This document shows positions 55,802 to 64,000 of a stretch of 64,000 bases of DNA, one piece after another; the stretch's first letter is position 1; the number at the start of each line of letters is the position of its first letter. The translations under genes and the position numbers were made by a program. Below the pieces are notes generated by a model. It was given only the letters and a program-made list of their open reading frames with translations. It did not search any database and had not been told where the DNA came from. The stretch lies in NCBI RefSeq assembly GCF_900141935.1, contig NZ_FQYX01000008.1, forward strand, positions 62,001-126,000, in the 5' to 3' direction. Source of the stretch: Arenibacter nanhaiticus. Lineage in GTDB: Bacteria; Bacteroidota; Bacteroidia; Flavobacteriales; Flavobacteriaceae.

Positions 55802-57106
55802 ATGAGTGCTATTGTAGCCATTGTAGGAAGACCTAATGTAGGCAAATCAACTTTTTTTAATCGACTTATTCAACGTAGAGAAGCGATTGTCGACGCTGTT
55901 AGTGGGGTTACCCGTGATCGTCACTATGGTAAAAGCGAATGGAACGGAGTAGAATTTTCCCTTATCGATACCGGGGGATATGTGCTGGGGAGTGATGATG
56001 TTTTCGAGAAGGAAATCGATAAGCAAGTAGAACTAGCCATCGGCGAAGCCGATGCTATTATATTTATGGTAGATGTTGAAACCGGAGTTACCGGGATGGA
56101 TGAAGATGTCGCCAAATTATTAAGACGGGTAGATAAACCTGTGTTTTTAGTAGTCAATAAAGTCGATAATAATAAAAGAAGTGAGGATGCGGTGGAGTTT
56201 TATTCTCTTGGTCTAGGAGAATACTATACCATTGCCAGTATTAACGGTAGTGGTACCGGTGATCTTTTAGATGACCTGGTAAAAGTATTGCCGGAAAAAG
56301 AAAAGCAAGAAGATAATTTACCGCGTTTTGCAGTGGTCGGTAGACCTAATGCAGGGAAATCGTCCTTTATTAATGCCCTTATTGGGGAAGAGCGTTATAT
56401 CGTTACCGATATTGCAGGAACCACAAGAGATAGTATCGATACACGGTACAATCGTTTTGGATTCGAGTTTAATCTGGTAGATACAGCTGGTATCCGAAGA
56501 AAGTCTAAAGTTCACGAAGATTTGGAATTTTATTCTGTAATGCGTTCTGTAAGGGCTATTGAACATTCTGATGTTTGTATCCTTATGCTCGATGCTACAC
56601 GTGGTTTTGACGGACAGGTAGAGAATATTTTCTGGTTGGCCCAGCGAAATAATAAAGGGATCGTTATTTTGGTGAATAAATGGGATTTGGTAGAGGATAA
56701 GGAAACGAACAGTATAAAAGAATATACCAAAAAAATCCATAATGCCATATCTCCTTTTACGGATGTTCCTATTCTTTTTGTTTCCGTACTGACAAAACAG
56801 CGAATCTATAAAGCTATAGAAACTGCTGTACAGGTGTATGAAAACAGAGGAAAAAAGGTGGTGACAAGAAAACTGAACGATATTATGTTGCCGATCATTG
56901 AAAATTATCCCCCACCAGCATACAAGGATAAATACGTTAAAATAAAATTCTGTACTCAGTTGCCCACTCCTTACCCACAATTTGCATTTTTCTGTAATTT
57001 ACCCCAGTATGTGAGAGATCCGTACAAACGTTTCTTGGAAAACAAACTAAGGGAACATTTCGATTTTACCGGAGTTCCAGTATCTATTTTTATGAGGAAG
57101 AAGTAA
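55802..57106 (+). CDS. der: GTPase Der (double G-domain)
   Basis: The ATG at 55802 (MSAIVAIV) fits the family better than an upstream in-frame ATG at 55784. The 434-residue protein has two tandem G domains, G1 GRPNVGKS and GRPNAGKSS, with DTGGY and DTAGIRR (G3), NKVD and NKWD (G4), and a C-terminal KH-like domain ([17 protein letters not shown]). It is needed for 50S ribosome assembly. A terminator follows at 57129. Confidence 0.97.
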   Translation: MSAIVAIVGRPNVGKSTFFNRLIQRREAIVDAVSGVTRDRHYGKSEWNGVEFSLIDTGGYVLGSDDVFEKEIDKQVELAIGEADAIIFMVDVETGVTGMDEDVAKLLRRVDKPVFLVVNKVDNNKRSEDAVEFYSLGLGEYYTIASINGSGTGDLLDDLVKVLPEKEKQEDNLPRFAVVGRPNAGKSSFINALIGEERYIVTDIAGTTRDSIDTRYNRFGFEFNLVDTAGIRRKSKVHEDLEFYSVMRSVRAIEHSDVCILMLDATRGFDGQVENIFWLAQRNNKGIVILVNKWDLVEDKETNSIKEYTKKIHNAISPFTDVPILFVSVLTKQRIYKAIETAVQVYENRGKKVVTRKLNDIMLPIIENYPPPAYKDKYVKIKFCTQLPTPYPQFAFFCNLPQYVRDPYKRFLENKLREHFDFTGVPVSIFMRKK

Positions 57107-57128
57107 AACATTGTTACATTACTATAGC

Positions 57129-57159
57129 AAAACCCTTGGCAGTATGTCAAGGGTTTTTT
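57129..57159 (+). terminator. Terminator of der
   Basis: AAAACCCTTG (57129-57138) pairs with CAAGGGTTTT (57148-57157). Confidence 0.8.
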
Positions 57160-57211
57160 GTTTCCAATTGCTTTTCTTGGCTTAAATCTGCCTACATACT
57201 CACATTGTTCC

Positions 57212-57291
57212 GCGTTAGGGACCGCGGCGGCATCCCCGCAGCAAGGCAAGGGATACAGCCAAGGGCCCGCCCGACGAAGGAGGGAACGCCC
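57212..57291 (-). repeat. 80-bp dispersed repeat, copy 3 (inverted)
   Basis: Same 80-bp unit as at 152 but on the other strand. It starts GCGTTAGGGACC and ends GGAACGCCC. Together with the copy at 60363 it brackets the barrel gene in inverted orientation. Confidence 0.85.
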
Positions 57292-57540
57292 AAAGTATTG
57301 CCGTACTACACCAACGGTATACCGGGCGAATGTAGCAATTTTGGAACATAGCCCTGGAAAGGGTATGATTTTTAAACGCTATACTCCGCTGCCTGAGCTG
57401 CTTTTTTTTTGATTTATCAAGGAATTCATATGAGGTCAGTTGCTCCCAAAATTCTGTTAAACCTTTGTGTGCTGTAGGTGCTTACTTTAATTTAGACGGT
57501 TTTGAGCCCTGATAATTAACCAAATAACAGTTTGTATTTC

Positions 57541-60267
57541 ATGAAGAAAATTCTGCTTTCTTTAATTCTTGTTTTTTCTACCGCTGCTTTTTCCCAAGAT
57601 TTTTCCATTCGTGGAAAAGTAGTCGATGCTCTTTCAAAACTACCCTTAGAGGCATCGACCATATATGCCGAATCTATAAAGGACAGTTCCTTGGTGTCCT
57701 ATACCATTACCAATGAGAAGGGTGTTTTTGACCTGGAAGGGAAAACAAAACTTTCCGAATTAAAGGTTTTTATTACTTTTAACGGCTACGAGCCATTGGT
57801 TGTTAATGTAAAACCTAAAGAAGTACTAGAGCTGGGAGAACTTCATTTGCAAGAGCAGGCCCAGGAATTGGATGGGGTTCAGCTGGTGGCCGACAGAGTG
57901 CCCATTAGCATAAAAAAAGATACCCTTGAATTTAATGCCGATTCGTTTAAAACTAGGCCCGATGCTTCGGTAGAAGATGTGCTTAAGAAATTACCGGGCG
58001 TAGACGTAGCCAGTGATGGAAAAATAACGGTATATGGTAAGGAAGTGAACCAGGTGCTGGTAAACGGTCAGGTCTTTTTTAGCAATGATCCTAAGGTGGC
58101 TACCAAAAGTTTGCCAAAGGATATAATCAGTAAAATTCAGATAACCGATACCAAAACAAAGAAACAAGAGTTTACCGGGGAAGATAGTGACGGGGAAACA
58201 AAAACCATTAACCTGACCATTAAAAAGGATAAGAACAAAGGGGTCATGGGTAGGGTAGCCGCGGCCTATGGCACAGATGACAGATATCAGCTAAACGGGG
58301 TGCTGAACTACTTTAATGATAAGGAGCGTGTTAGTGTAATTACCGGTTCCAACAATATAAACAGTTCTGGTTTTTCTTACGATGAACTCGAAGGCTTGGG
58401 AGGGAACAGTCGCCGATATAACATGGCAGGTAGCCCAGGTTCTGGCAATGGAATTACCACATCTTCGAGTATAGGAGGCAGTTATGCGAACTCTGAAAAA
58501 GGAACTTATAAGGCCGATGGTAATTATCTGTTTTCTTATGAGGACTCTTATAATAATCAGAAAACCTTTAGGGAAAATTTACTGCCCGAGAATAGGTATT
58601 TTTCCGAGTCCGAAACTAGTTTTAACGGGAGTACCAATTCCAATAGGGGGGGCGCTAGCTTAGAGTATGATATAGATGAGACTTTTCGCGTATCTGTACA
58701 GCCCAAATTGAACGTTAACCGAACAAACTCCTACTATACAAGTAAAGAGACCTCTAGGAACCAAGCTGGCGATCTTATTAATAGTAATGAGCAGGCTACG
58801 ACCAGCGATGGCGTGGTTAGGAATTATTCGAACCGCATTAACCTTATGAAAAAACTCGATACCCTAGGGAGGTTTGTTACCCTTTCCTTTTTCAATAGAA
58901 ATACGGAAAATACAAACCTATCGAACCTAAATTCTATTCGCAGCTTGTTCGGTGACGAAGAGAACGAAGAAACTTTGGACCAACGTGCCCACGTAAATAA
59001 TAAAGGGAATGCCTACCAGCTAGAGGGAGGGTATAGGCAGCCTTTGACAAAAGAGTTATTTTTAGATCTTGGTTATGAGTATGCAGATGAGCGCAGCGAT
59101 AATACCAAAGAGGTATTTGATTATAATGAAGACGATTTTGGGTACACCAATTTTAATATGGAGCTGAGTTCCGATTTTAACTTTAAGAATATCCAGCATT
59201 CTCCTTCCCTGGGAATTCGTAAGAACGGAGAAAAATTCTCCTTTGATATCTACGCTACCTATAAGTTTTCCGAGCTTAGCAATCAGGACTACTTACAGCA
59301 GACCTCTTTTTCCAATGCGTATACAAACCTGTTGTTTAGAAGTAGTGCGCGCTATATGCTTGGCAAGAATAAACGGATTCATCTACGCTATAATTCAAAT
59401 TTGAGTTTGCCGTCCATTAATCAATTGCAGCCAGTTCCTAATGTTAGTAATCCGCTTAATATCGTAATTGGGAATCCTAATTTATTGCCATCGGTAAATC
59501 ACGGTGTAAATTTTTATTACAGCGATTATAATTGGAAAGAACGCAGTGGGGTATATGTCTATTCAGGCCTCAATATACAAGACGATAGGGTTTCTTCTAT
59601 TTCTGTCATCGATGAGAACTTTTTAAGGACTACCAGGTATACCAATGTAAATGGTAATTACAACGGCTATATGGGGATGGGATATTCCAAACAGATTAAA
59701 AAAGATAGTGTATACACCTTAAAATTTAATGTAAGGCCAAGTATAAATTTTGGGCAATCTGTAAGCTACTCCAATGGCGCGAAAATAAAGGCCAAGAGTT
59801 TTGGGATGTATCCTAGGGTGTCTACAACCTTTAACTATAAGGAATTGATAGAAATTGAGCCAGGCTACGGTCTCGCTATAGACCAAACCAAATACAGTCT
59901 GGAAGGTTATGAAGATGTAAAAGTAACCGCTCAAAATGCCAGTTTAAAACTGAGCTCTTATTGGCCAAAAAATATTATTTGGGAGAATGATATCACCTAT
60001 AGTTACAATGACAATGTGGGGCCAGGTTTTAAAAAGGATGCCATCTTTTGGAATATGAGTTTGGGGCTTCAGGTGATGGATAAAAAAGGGACCTTAAAAC
60101 TTTTGGCGTACGATTTGCTCGATCAAAATATCAATACCAGACGCTCTACGGGAGACGATTATATTCAGGATTTCCAAGGAACCGTGCTGCAACAGTATTT
60201 TATGGCGAGTTTCTCTTATAAGTTCGACCAATTTGGTGGAAAGAGATCCATGGGCAGGATGCGGTAA
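57541..60267 (+). CDS. TonB-receptor-like outer-membrane beta-barrel protein
   Basis: I start at the ATG at 57541 (MKKILLSL), giving about 908 residues, with a signal peptide. An N-terminal carboxypeptidase-regulatory domain (SIRGKVVDALSKLPLEA, about 20-115) is followed by a plug-like part with SVEDVLKKLPGVDV and KEVNQVLVNGQVF. A large barrel of aromatic strands runs to the end, with FMASFSYKF near the C-terminus. It belongs to the outer-membrane barrel group of Bacteroidota (OMP_b-brl_3), which transports or signals in an unknown way. No SusD partner lies nearby. A glycine/serine-rich loop (about 295-325) is seen in the barrel. Confidence 0.9.
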   Translation: MKKILLSLILVFSTAAFSQDFSIRGKVVDALSKLPLEASTIYAESIKDSSLVSYTITNEKGVFDLEGKTKLSELKVFITFNGYEPLVVNVKPKEVLELGELHLQEQAQELDGVQLVADRVPISIKKDTLEFNADSFKTRPDASVEDVLKKLPGVDVASDGKITVYGKEVNQVLVNGQVFFSNDPKVATKSLPKDIISKIQITDTKTKKQEFTGEDSDGETKTINLTIKKDKNKGVMGRVAAAYGTDDRYQLNGVLNYFNDKERVSVITGSNNINSSGFSYDELEGLGGNSRRYNMAGSPGSGNGITTSSSIGGSYANSEKGTYKADGNYLFSYEDSYNNQKTFRENLLPENRYFSESETSFNGSTNSNRGGASLEYDIDETFRVSVQPKLNVNRTNSYYTSKETSRNQAGDLINSNEQATTSDGVVRNYSNRINLMKKLDTLGRFVTLSFFNRNTENTNLSNLNSIRSLFGDEENEETLDQRAHVNNKGNAYQLEGGYRQPLTKELFLDLGYEYADERSDNTKEVFDYNEDDFGYTNFNMELSSDFNFKNIQHSPSLGIRKNGEKFSFDIYATYKFSELSNQDYLQQTSFSNAYTNLLFRSSARYMLGKNKRIHLRYNSNLSLPSINQLQPVPNVSNPLNIVIGNPNLLPSVNHGVNFYYSDYNWKERSGVYVYSGLNIQDDRVSSISVIDENFLRTTRYTNVNGNYNGYMGMGYSKQIKKDSVYTLKFNVRPSINFGQSVSYSNGAKIKAKSFGMYPRVSTTFNYKELIEIEPGYGLAIDQTKYSLEGYEDVKVTAQNASLKLSSYWPKNIIWENDITYSYNDNVGPGFKKDAIFWNMSLGLQVMDKKGTLKLLAYDLLDQNINTRRSTGDDYIQDFQGTVLQQYFMASFSYKFDQFGGKRSMGRMR

Positions 60268-60362
60268 GGCTTTCACGAGCCCCTTTAAGAAGGAAAAGGT
60301 ATTGAAAGGCGGTTTAGGGCATGGGCCTGTTTAAAGTACGATAGGCCTTGTACTGTTGCTTT

Positions 60363-60442
60363 GGGCGTTCCCGCCTTCGTCGGGCGGGCTCTTGGCTATA
60401 TCCCTTGCCTTGCTGCGGGGATGCCGCCGCGATCCCTAACGC
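60363..60442 (+). repeat. 80-bp dispersed repeat, copy 4
   Basis: Same length and ends as the others, with CCCGCC for CCCTCC, GCTCTTGG for GCCCTTGG and CGATCCC for CGGTCCC. It lies between the barrel gene and the terminator at 60526. Confidence 0.85.
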
Positions 60443-60525
60443 AAATTAGGGGCCGAATCGTACCCTTGGCCCATATAATGGTGGCTGCTATCCATTATAA
60501 AAGGTAGCGCTGGTATACAGATTTA

Positions 60526-60575
60526 AAAATCCCATAGGGAAGTTGTTGTTTAAAACTTCTCTAGGGGATTTTCTT
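60526..60575. terminator. Bidirectional terminator between convergent genes
   Basis: An A-rich arm, TCCCATAGGGAAGTT, pairs with AACTTCTCTAGGGGA with one bulge, with A and T runs on the two sides. It separates the barrel gene (plus) from the TPM gene (minus). Confidence 0.75.
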
Positions 60576-60639
60576 TTGATGTTGTTGATTGATGGTCACT
60601 ATTGTCAGTTTTTAGGTTTGGTGCGTTCCCTTGGCAAAT

Positions 60640-61452
60640 TTACCAGCTCCCCGAGGAGCCTCCTCCTCCAAAGCCTCCTCCTCCAAAGCCTCCGCCTCCA
60701 AAGCCACCGCCGAAGCCTCCGCCGCCACCGCTAAATCCGCCCCCCGATGACCCGCCGCCATAGCCGCCGCGCCCCATGCTGCTTAGGATAATAATATCGA
60801 GCAGGTCCATTCCTTTAGAACGGCCACCGCCCCTGTTGTTGCCCTTACCGCCACTTCTGGCAGATAGAATAATGAGGATCACGAAAAATATAATGAACGG
60901 CAAGAAGGATTCAAAAGGAAACCCCTTGTCCTTGGCTTTTGTAAGACCTTGTTTAAATTCGCCATTGAGGGCCATAAAAATGGCATCACTTCCTTTGTTC
61001 AGTCCCCCATAAAAATTGTTCCGTTTAAATTCTGGGATAATGACCCTTTCAATAATTCTTTTAGAAAGGGCATCGGTGATAAGGTGTTCAATACCATAGC
61101 CGGTATTAATGGCTATTTTTCGGTCGTCCTTGGCTAAGATAACCAATAGGCCATTGTCTTCCTTTGCTTGGCCAATGCCCCATTTTTGCCCCCATTGGGC
61201 ACCCAGATAGTTAATGTTTTCGCCTTCGGTAGAGGCAATTATTGCAATGACGATCTGGGTAGAGGTACTGTCCGAATAGCGGATCAGCTTTTGTTCCAAA
61301 CTGTTTTTTTGTTCGGAAGACAATAGGTTTATATAATCATAAACACTGGTTTGTTCTTGTAGTTTTGGTTTCTCCGGAATTGGAAATTGGCCAAAGCCAA
61401 AGGAGAAATGTAAAAATAATACTAAAAGTAAGCTATGCTTTAGAAACTTCAT
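60640..61452 (-). CDS. TPM-domain membrane protein with glycine-rich tail
   Basis: I start at the ATG at 61452 (MKFLKHSLLL) because the upstream frame is not signal-like. A signal peptide (about 1-20) is followed by the TPM/YgcG fold (about 30-165) with the YLGAQWGQKWGIGQ core and GYGIEHLITD. Then come a membrane helix (FLPFIIFFVILIILSA) and a glycine-rich tail of about 50 residues ending SSGSW. YgcG-type proteins are membrane-anchored with unknown function. The start overlaps the neighbouring TPM gene by 20 bp. Confidence 0.9.
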   Translation of the reverse strand: MKFLKHSLLLVLFLHFSFGFGQFPIPEKPKLQEQTSVYDYINLLSSEQKNSLEQKLIRYSDSTSTQIVIAIIASTEGENINYLGAQWGQKWGIGQAKEDNGLLVILAKDDRKIAINTGYGIEHLITDALSKRIIERVIIPEFKRNNFYGGLNKGSDAIFMALNGEFKQGLTKAKDKGFPFESFLPFIIFFVILIILSARSGGKGNNRGGGRSKGMDLLDIIILSSMGRGGYGGGSSGGGFSGGGGGFGGGFGGGGFGGGGFGGGGSSGSW

Positions 61453-61870
61453 TACTAAGTTCATTTGTGGTGTCGTGGTTCCAGGGGAAATGTTTTTGCA
61501 ACGCTTCCCCTGCTTGTAAAATACCATCGATTATTCCTTGTTTAAAGTTTCCTTTTTTAAATTGGTCCTGAATGACGTCTTTGGTAGCATCCCAAAAGTT
61601 ATTGGGTACTACCTTGTTGATGCCGCTATCGCCGAAAATAACAAACTTTTTGTCGTTAACGGCCACGTAGATCAGTACCCCGTTTTCTTCCTTGGTATTG
61701 TCCATTTTCAAAAAATGGAAAACCTCCTTGGCTCGGTCAAAATGATCTAGGTCGGTATGCCCTTCTATGTGAACCCTGATTTCGCCAGAAGTGTTTTTTT
61801 CAGCCTGGACAATTGTATTCACTATCTCCTGTTCGTCCTCGGGGGTTAAAAACTTTTCTACTTCTGTCAT
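61433..61870 (-). CDS. TPM-domain protein, soluble
   Basis: The 145-residue protein is a lone TPM/YgcG domain without signal peptide: EIVNTIVQAEKNTSGEIRVH, FLKMDNTKEENGVLIYVAV, IFGDSGINKVVPNNFW, KQGIIDGILQAGEAL. TPM proteins lie with LemA in most Bacteroidota. It lies 10 bp after lemA and overlaps the second TPM gene. Role unknown; envelope maintenance is assumed from neighbours. Confidence 0.9.
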   Translation of the reverse strand: MTEVEKFLTPEDEQEIVNTIVQAEKNTSGEIRVHIEGHTDLDHFDRAKEVFHFLKMDNTKEENGVLIYVAVNDKKFVIFGDSGINKVVPNNFWDATKDVIQDQFKKGNFKQGIIDGILQAGEALQKHFPWNHDTTNELSNEVSKA

Positions 61871-61880
61871 GGGACTTGTT

Positions 61881-62480
61881 TTAGTTGAATTCGAAATTTA
61901 CTTCTGGTGCTTTTTCGGCTCCTGCATCTGCTTTAAAATAAGCCAATTCCTTAAAGTCGAAAACGCCGGCCAAAATAGAATTCGGGAATATCTTTATATG
62001 CTTGTTATAGGGCATTACCGTTTCGTTAAACCTGTTGCGCTCTACATTAATTCTGTTTTCGGTTCCTTCTAACTGTGCTTGTAATTCCAGGAAATTTTGG
62101 TTGGCCTTTAATTCTGGGTAGCGCTCTACCGTTACCAATAGGCTCTTTAAAGCACCGCTAAGTCCACCTTGTACTTCATTGAACTTGGCCAATTGTTCCG
62201 GTGTAATATTCGTTGGGTCAATGCTTACCGAAGTAGCTTTTGCTCTTGCTTCAATAACATCTGTTAAGGTGTTCTTTTCAAAATCTGCAGCTCCCTGTAC
62301 GGTTTTCACAAGATTGCCAATCAGGTCGTTCCTTCTTTGGTAAGCACTTTCTACGTTGGCCCAGTTCTGGGTAGAGCTTTCTTTAAGCTCAATGGCAGTG
62401 TTGTTAAAGTTTACGGCCCATCGGTATAAACCAAAAGCCAAAACAAGAATAATACCTAAGGCAATTAACCATTTTTTCAT
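61881..62480 (-). CDS. lemA: LemA family protein
   Basis: The 199-residue protein has one N-terminal membrane helix (about 3-21) and the four-helix LemA domain: NWANVESAYQRRNDLIGNLVKTV, VERYPELKANQNFLELQAQLEGTENRI shortened here to its parts VERYPELKAN and QLEGTENRI, and RNRFNETVMPYN. LemA sits at the inner membrane with the helices outside. It starts the lemA-TPM-TPM run. The MerR gene lies 20 bp upstream on the same strand. Confidence 0.95.
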   Translation of the reverse strand: MKKWLIALGIILVLAFGLYRWAVNFNNTAIELKESSTQNWANVESAYQRRNDLIGNLVKTVQGAADFEKNTLTDVIEARAKATSVSIDPTNITPEQLAKFNEVQGGLSGALKSLLVTVERYPELKANQNFLELQAQLEGTENRINVERNRFNETVMPYNKHIKIFPNSILAGVFDFKELAYFKADAGAEKAPEVNFEFN

Positions 62481-62500
62481 AATAGGGGATGTTTAAATTT

Positions 62501-62830
62501 TTAAAGTTGATTTTTGATTTTTATTAGTTCTGCTTTTACCTTTTCCAGTTTTTGGATGACATCAAAAGTAGATAGGGTTTTAGACTTATCTTCCTTTAGG
62601 TGTAATTTTGCGCCTTCTAAGGTAAAACCACGTTCTTTTACCAAGTGGTAAATCAGCTGTAGGTTTTTAATGTCCTGTGGGGTAAACTTTCTATTGCCCT
62701 TTGCATTCTTCTTAGGCTTGAGCACATCAAATTCCTTTTCCCAAAACCGAATGAGGGAAGTGTTTACCTCAAAGGCATCGGCAACCTCGCCAATACTGTA
62801 ATATCGTTTCTCTGGAAGATCTATATGCAT
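62501..62830 (-). CDS. MerR-family transcriptional regulator
   Basis: The 109-residue protein has the winged HTH of MerR at the start (KRYYSIGEVADAFEVNTSLI, RFWEKEFDVLKPKKNAKGNR) and a short coiled-coil dimer helix. There is no metal- or ligand-binding C-terminal domain, so it is a minimal MerR. It overlaps the M23 gene by one base, in an operon of the type M23-merR seen in Flavobacteriia. Confidence 0.93.
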   Translation of the reverse strand: MHIDLPEKRYYSIGEVADAFEVNTSLIRFWEKEFDVLKPKKNAKGNRKFTPQDIKNLQLIYHLVKERGFTLEGAKLHLKEDKSKTLSTFDVIQKLEKVKAELIKIKNQL

Positions 62831-63807
62831 TAATCCAAGGATTGGTTTTCTTGATTGGCTAGTTTCAGCATATTTTCAAATTCTTCGGCCGTTAAACTTC
62901 CGTAATAGAAATTAATGGGGTTGGTACGCTGGTCGTCTTTCCATACCTCATAATGTAAATGGGGTGCTTGCGAACGGCCGGTACTCCCGACAAACCCAAT
63001 TAGGTCGCCTCTTTTTACTTTCTGTCCTGGTTTAACGTTGTATTGGCTTAAATGGCCGTATAGACTCATATAGCCATATCCGTGCTCTATTCTTATATGT
63101 TTGCCGTACCCAGAGGAGTTATTGTCTGCCCTCGATATTTTACCGTCGCCAGAGGCATAGACCGGAGTGCCTTTTGGCGCGGTGAAATCCATTCCCCAAT
63201 GCATTTTTCGGGCCTTGGTAAACGGATCCGAACGCCAGCCGTAGCCAGAAGCCATTCGGGTAAGTTCTTTATTGGTAATTGGTTGGATGGCCGGAATGGA
63301 AGCCAAGAGTTTTTCTTTTTCCCCTGCAAGTTTGGTGATTTCGTCCAAAGATTTGGATTGAATGACCATTTGTTTTTGAATGATGTCCAAACGTTTGCTC
63401 GTTGCGATGATCATTTCCGAGTTGTTAAAGCCTTCCAGAGCGTTGTAACGGTTTACACCCCCAAAACCGGCACGGCGTTGCTCTTCCGGAATAGGATTGG
63501 CTTCAAAATACAAACGGTAAATATTATTGTCCCTTTCTTCAATATTGGCCAAAACCTGTTCCATCTGGCCCATTTTTTTGTTTAAAAGTTCAAATTGTAA
63601 CTCGTAGTTTTTAACTTCGCGCTGAAGAGAAAGTTCTTTGGGCGTATTGATTAAATTGGTGTTTAAGAGAAAAATAAGTCCGAGGAGACCAAACATAAAG
63701 GACCCAAGAACAAATAAGGAAATGTTCCTGAATCTAGTCGTTTTCTTAGCCTCTATCTTTCGATAAGATAAGGTGTCTGGATCGTAATAATATTTTACCT
63801 TAGACAT
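62830..63807 (-). CDS. M23 family metallopeptidase, membrane-anchored
   Basis: The 325-residue protein has one membrane helix (about 28-50, LFVLGSFMFGLLGLIFLL). A coiled-coil region (about 55-170) is followed by the LytM-type M23 domain: HWGMDFTAPKGTPVYASGDG, HGYGYMSLYGHL and HLHYEVW. The Zn-binding H and D of HWGMD and the HLH motif are intact, so a peptidoglycan endopeptidase is expected. It is divergent from alaS. Confidence 0.95.
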   Translation of the reverse strand: MSKVKYYYDPDTLSYRKIEAKKTTRFRNISLFVLGSFMFGLLGLIFLLNTNLINTPKELSLQREVKNYELQFELLNKKMGQMEQVLANIEERDNNIYRLYFEANPIPEEQRRAGFGGVNRYNALEGFNNSEMIIATSKRLDIIQKQMVIQSKSLDEITKLAGEKEKLLASIPAIQPITNKELTRMASGYGWRSDPFTKARKMHWGMDFTAPKGTPVYASGDGKISRADNNSSGYGKHIRIEHGYGYMSLYGHLSQYNVKPGQKVKRGDLIGFVGSTGRSQAPHLHYEVWKDDQRTNPINFYYGSLTAEEFENMLKLANQENQSLD

Positions 63808-63911
63808 GAATGTAATTTATGCTATTTTTGCCATTGTAACTTTAGATAACAGGCAAATTTAATAAATGTTTGCTACGAACTGTTAAAATTATAAAAAGCT
63901 TATCAAATTAG

Positions 63912-64000
63912 ATGAAATCCCAAGACATAAGAGCCAATTTTTTAGAATTTTTTAAGGAAAAATCACATAGGATAGTGCCTTCGGCACCCATGGTCATAAA
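63912..64000 (+). CDS. alaS: Alanyl-tRNA synthetase, 5' end only
   Basis: The first 29 codons plus two bases are present (MKSQDIRANFLEFFKEKSH and RIVPSAPMVI), matching the AlaS N-terminal helix. The frame runs off the window. The gene is divergent from the M23 peptidase gene, as commonly seen in Flavobacteriia. Confidence 0.93.
   Translation, partial: MKSQDIRANFLEFFKEKSHRIVPSAPMVI

Noticed and set aside
57136..57412. Overlapping ORFs of 71 and 84 codons after der
   Set aside because: They run through the 80-bp dispersed repeat; the composition follows the repeat, and there is no conserved start or neighbour relation. Not supported as proteins.

Overview
The window comes from a chromosome of a Bacteroidota bacterium, most likely a marine Flavobacteriaceae. 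The evidence is a SusC/SusD pair driven by a FecI/FecR switch, an STN-TonB receptor, Bacteroidota-type promoters (TTG, 19 bp, TAnnTTTG), a LemA/TPM cluster, and A+T-rich DNA with almost no Shine-Dalgarno sites. I cannot name the genus from sequence alone.

Layout. (1) 1-13250 is ordinary chromosome: an M16 protease (minus), a SUMF1-fold lipoprotein, YceI, ApbE, an M20 amidohydrolase, a small outer-membrane barrel (minus), a TolB-propeller/amidohydrolase fusion and a YbdG-like mechanosensitive channel. An initiator tRNA-fMet follows at 13293-13365. (2) 13366-34371 is an accessory block bounded by a 218-bp inverted repeat that starts in the 3' half of tRNA-fMet. It holds a transposase relic, a SEC-C protein, a decayed IS21 element (IstA lost its catalytic core) and a SusCD locus. 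That locus carries FecI, FecR, SusC, SusD, a double-LamG lipoprotein and four secreted phosphoesterases: two alkaline-phosphatase-superfamily phosphodiesterases, one calcineurin-like/PQQ protein and one endonuclease/exonuclease/phosphatase-fold enzyme. It looks like a scavenging system for a phosphodiester-containing substrate. (3) 34372-52556 is an integrative, mobilizable element with a 43-bp direct-repeat att core from tRNA-fMet. It has a tyrosine recombinase at the left end and a complete tRNA-fMet (minus) at the right end. Cargo: a toxin-antitoxin-SecB-like chaperone operon, a Septu-like ATPase/HNH pair, a type I restriction-modification system (hsdRMS), a candidate oriT with MobC and a MOBP relaxase, and an unrecognised tight pair (NdpA-like protein plus membrane protein) that may be a new defence or maintenance module. 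(4) 52600-64000 is ordinary chromosome again: an NhaC-type antiporter, era, der, a large TonB-receptor-like barrel, two TPM proteins, LemA, a MerR regulator, an M23 peptidase and the 5' end of alaS.

Three structural signals cut across the genes. An 80-bp GC-rich dispersed repeat occurs four times (152, 8010, 57212 inverted, 60363), always intergenic. Three copies of a 26-bp integrase-arm-like sequence (13587 inverted, 34472, 52440) mark element ends. The inverted geometry of the two tRNA-fMet genes and the att remnants suggests that two related elements, or one element plus an inversion, shaped 13.3-52.6 kb. Shared promoters and tight spacing indicate the main operons: apbE-M20; susC-susD-LamG; the phosphodiesterase cluster 27724-33956; hsdR-hsdM-hsdS (minus); ATPase-HNH (minus); toxin-antitoxin-chaperone (minus); mobC-mobB; lemA-TPM-TPM and M23-merR (minus).
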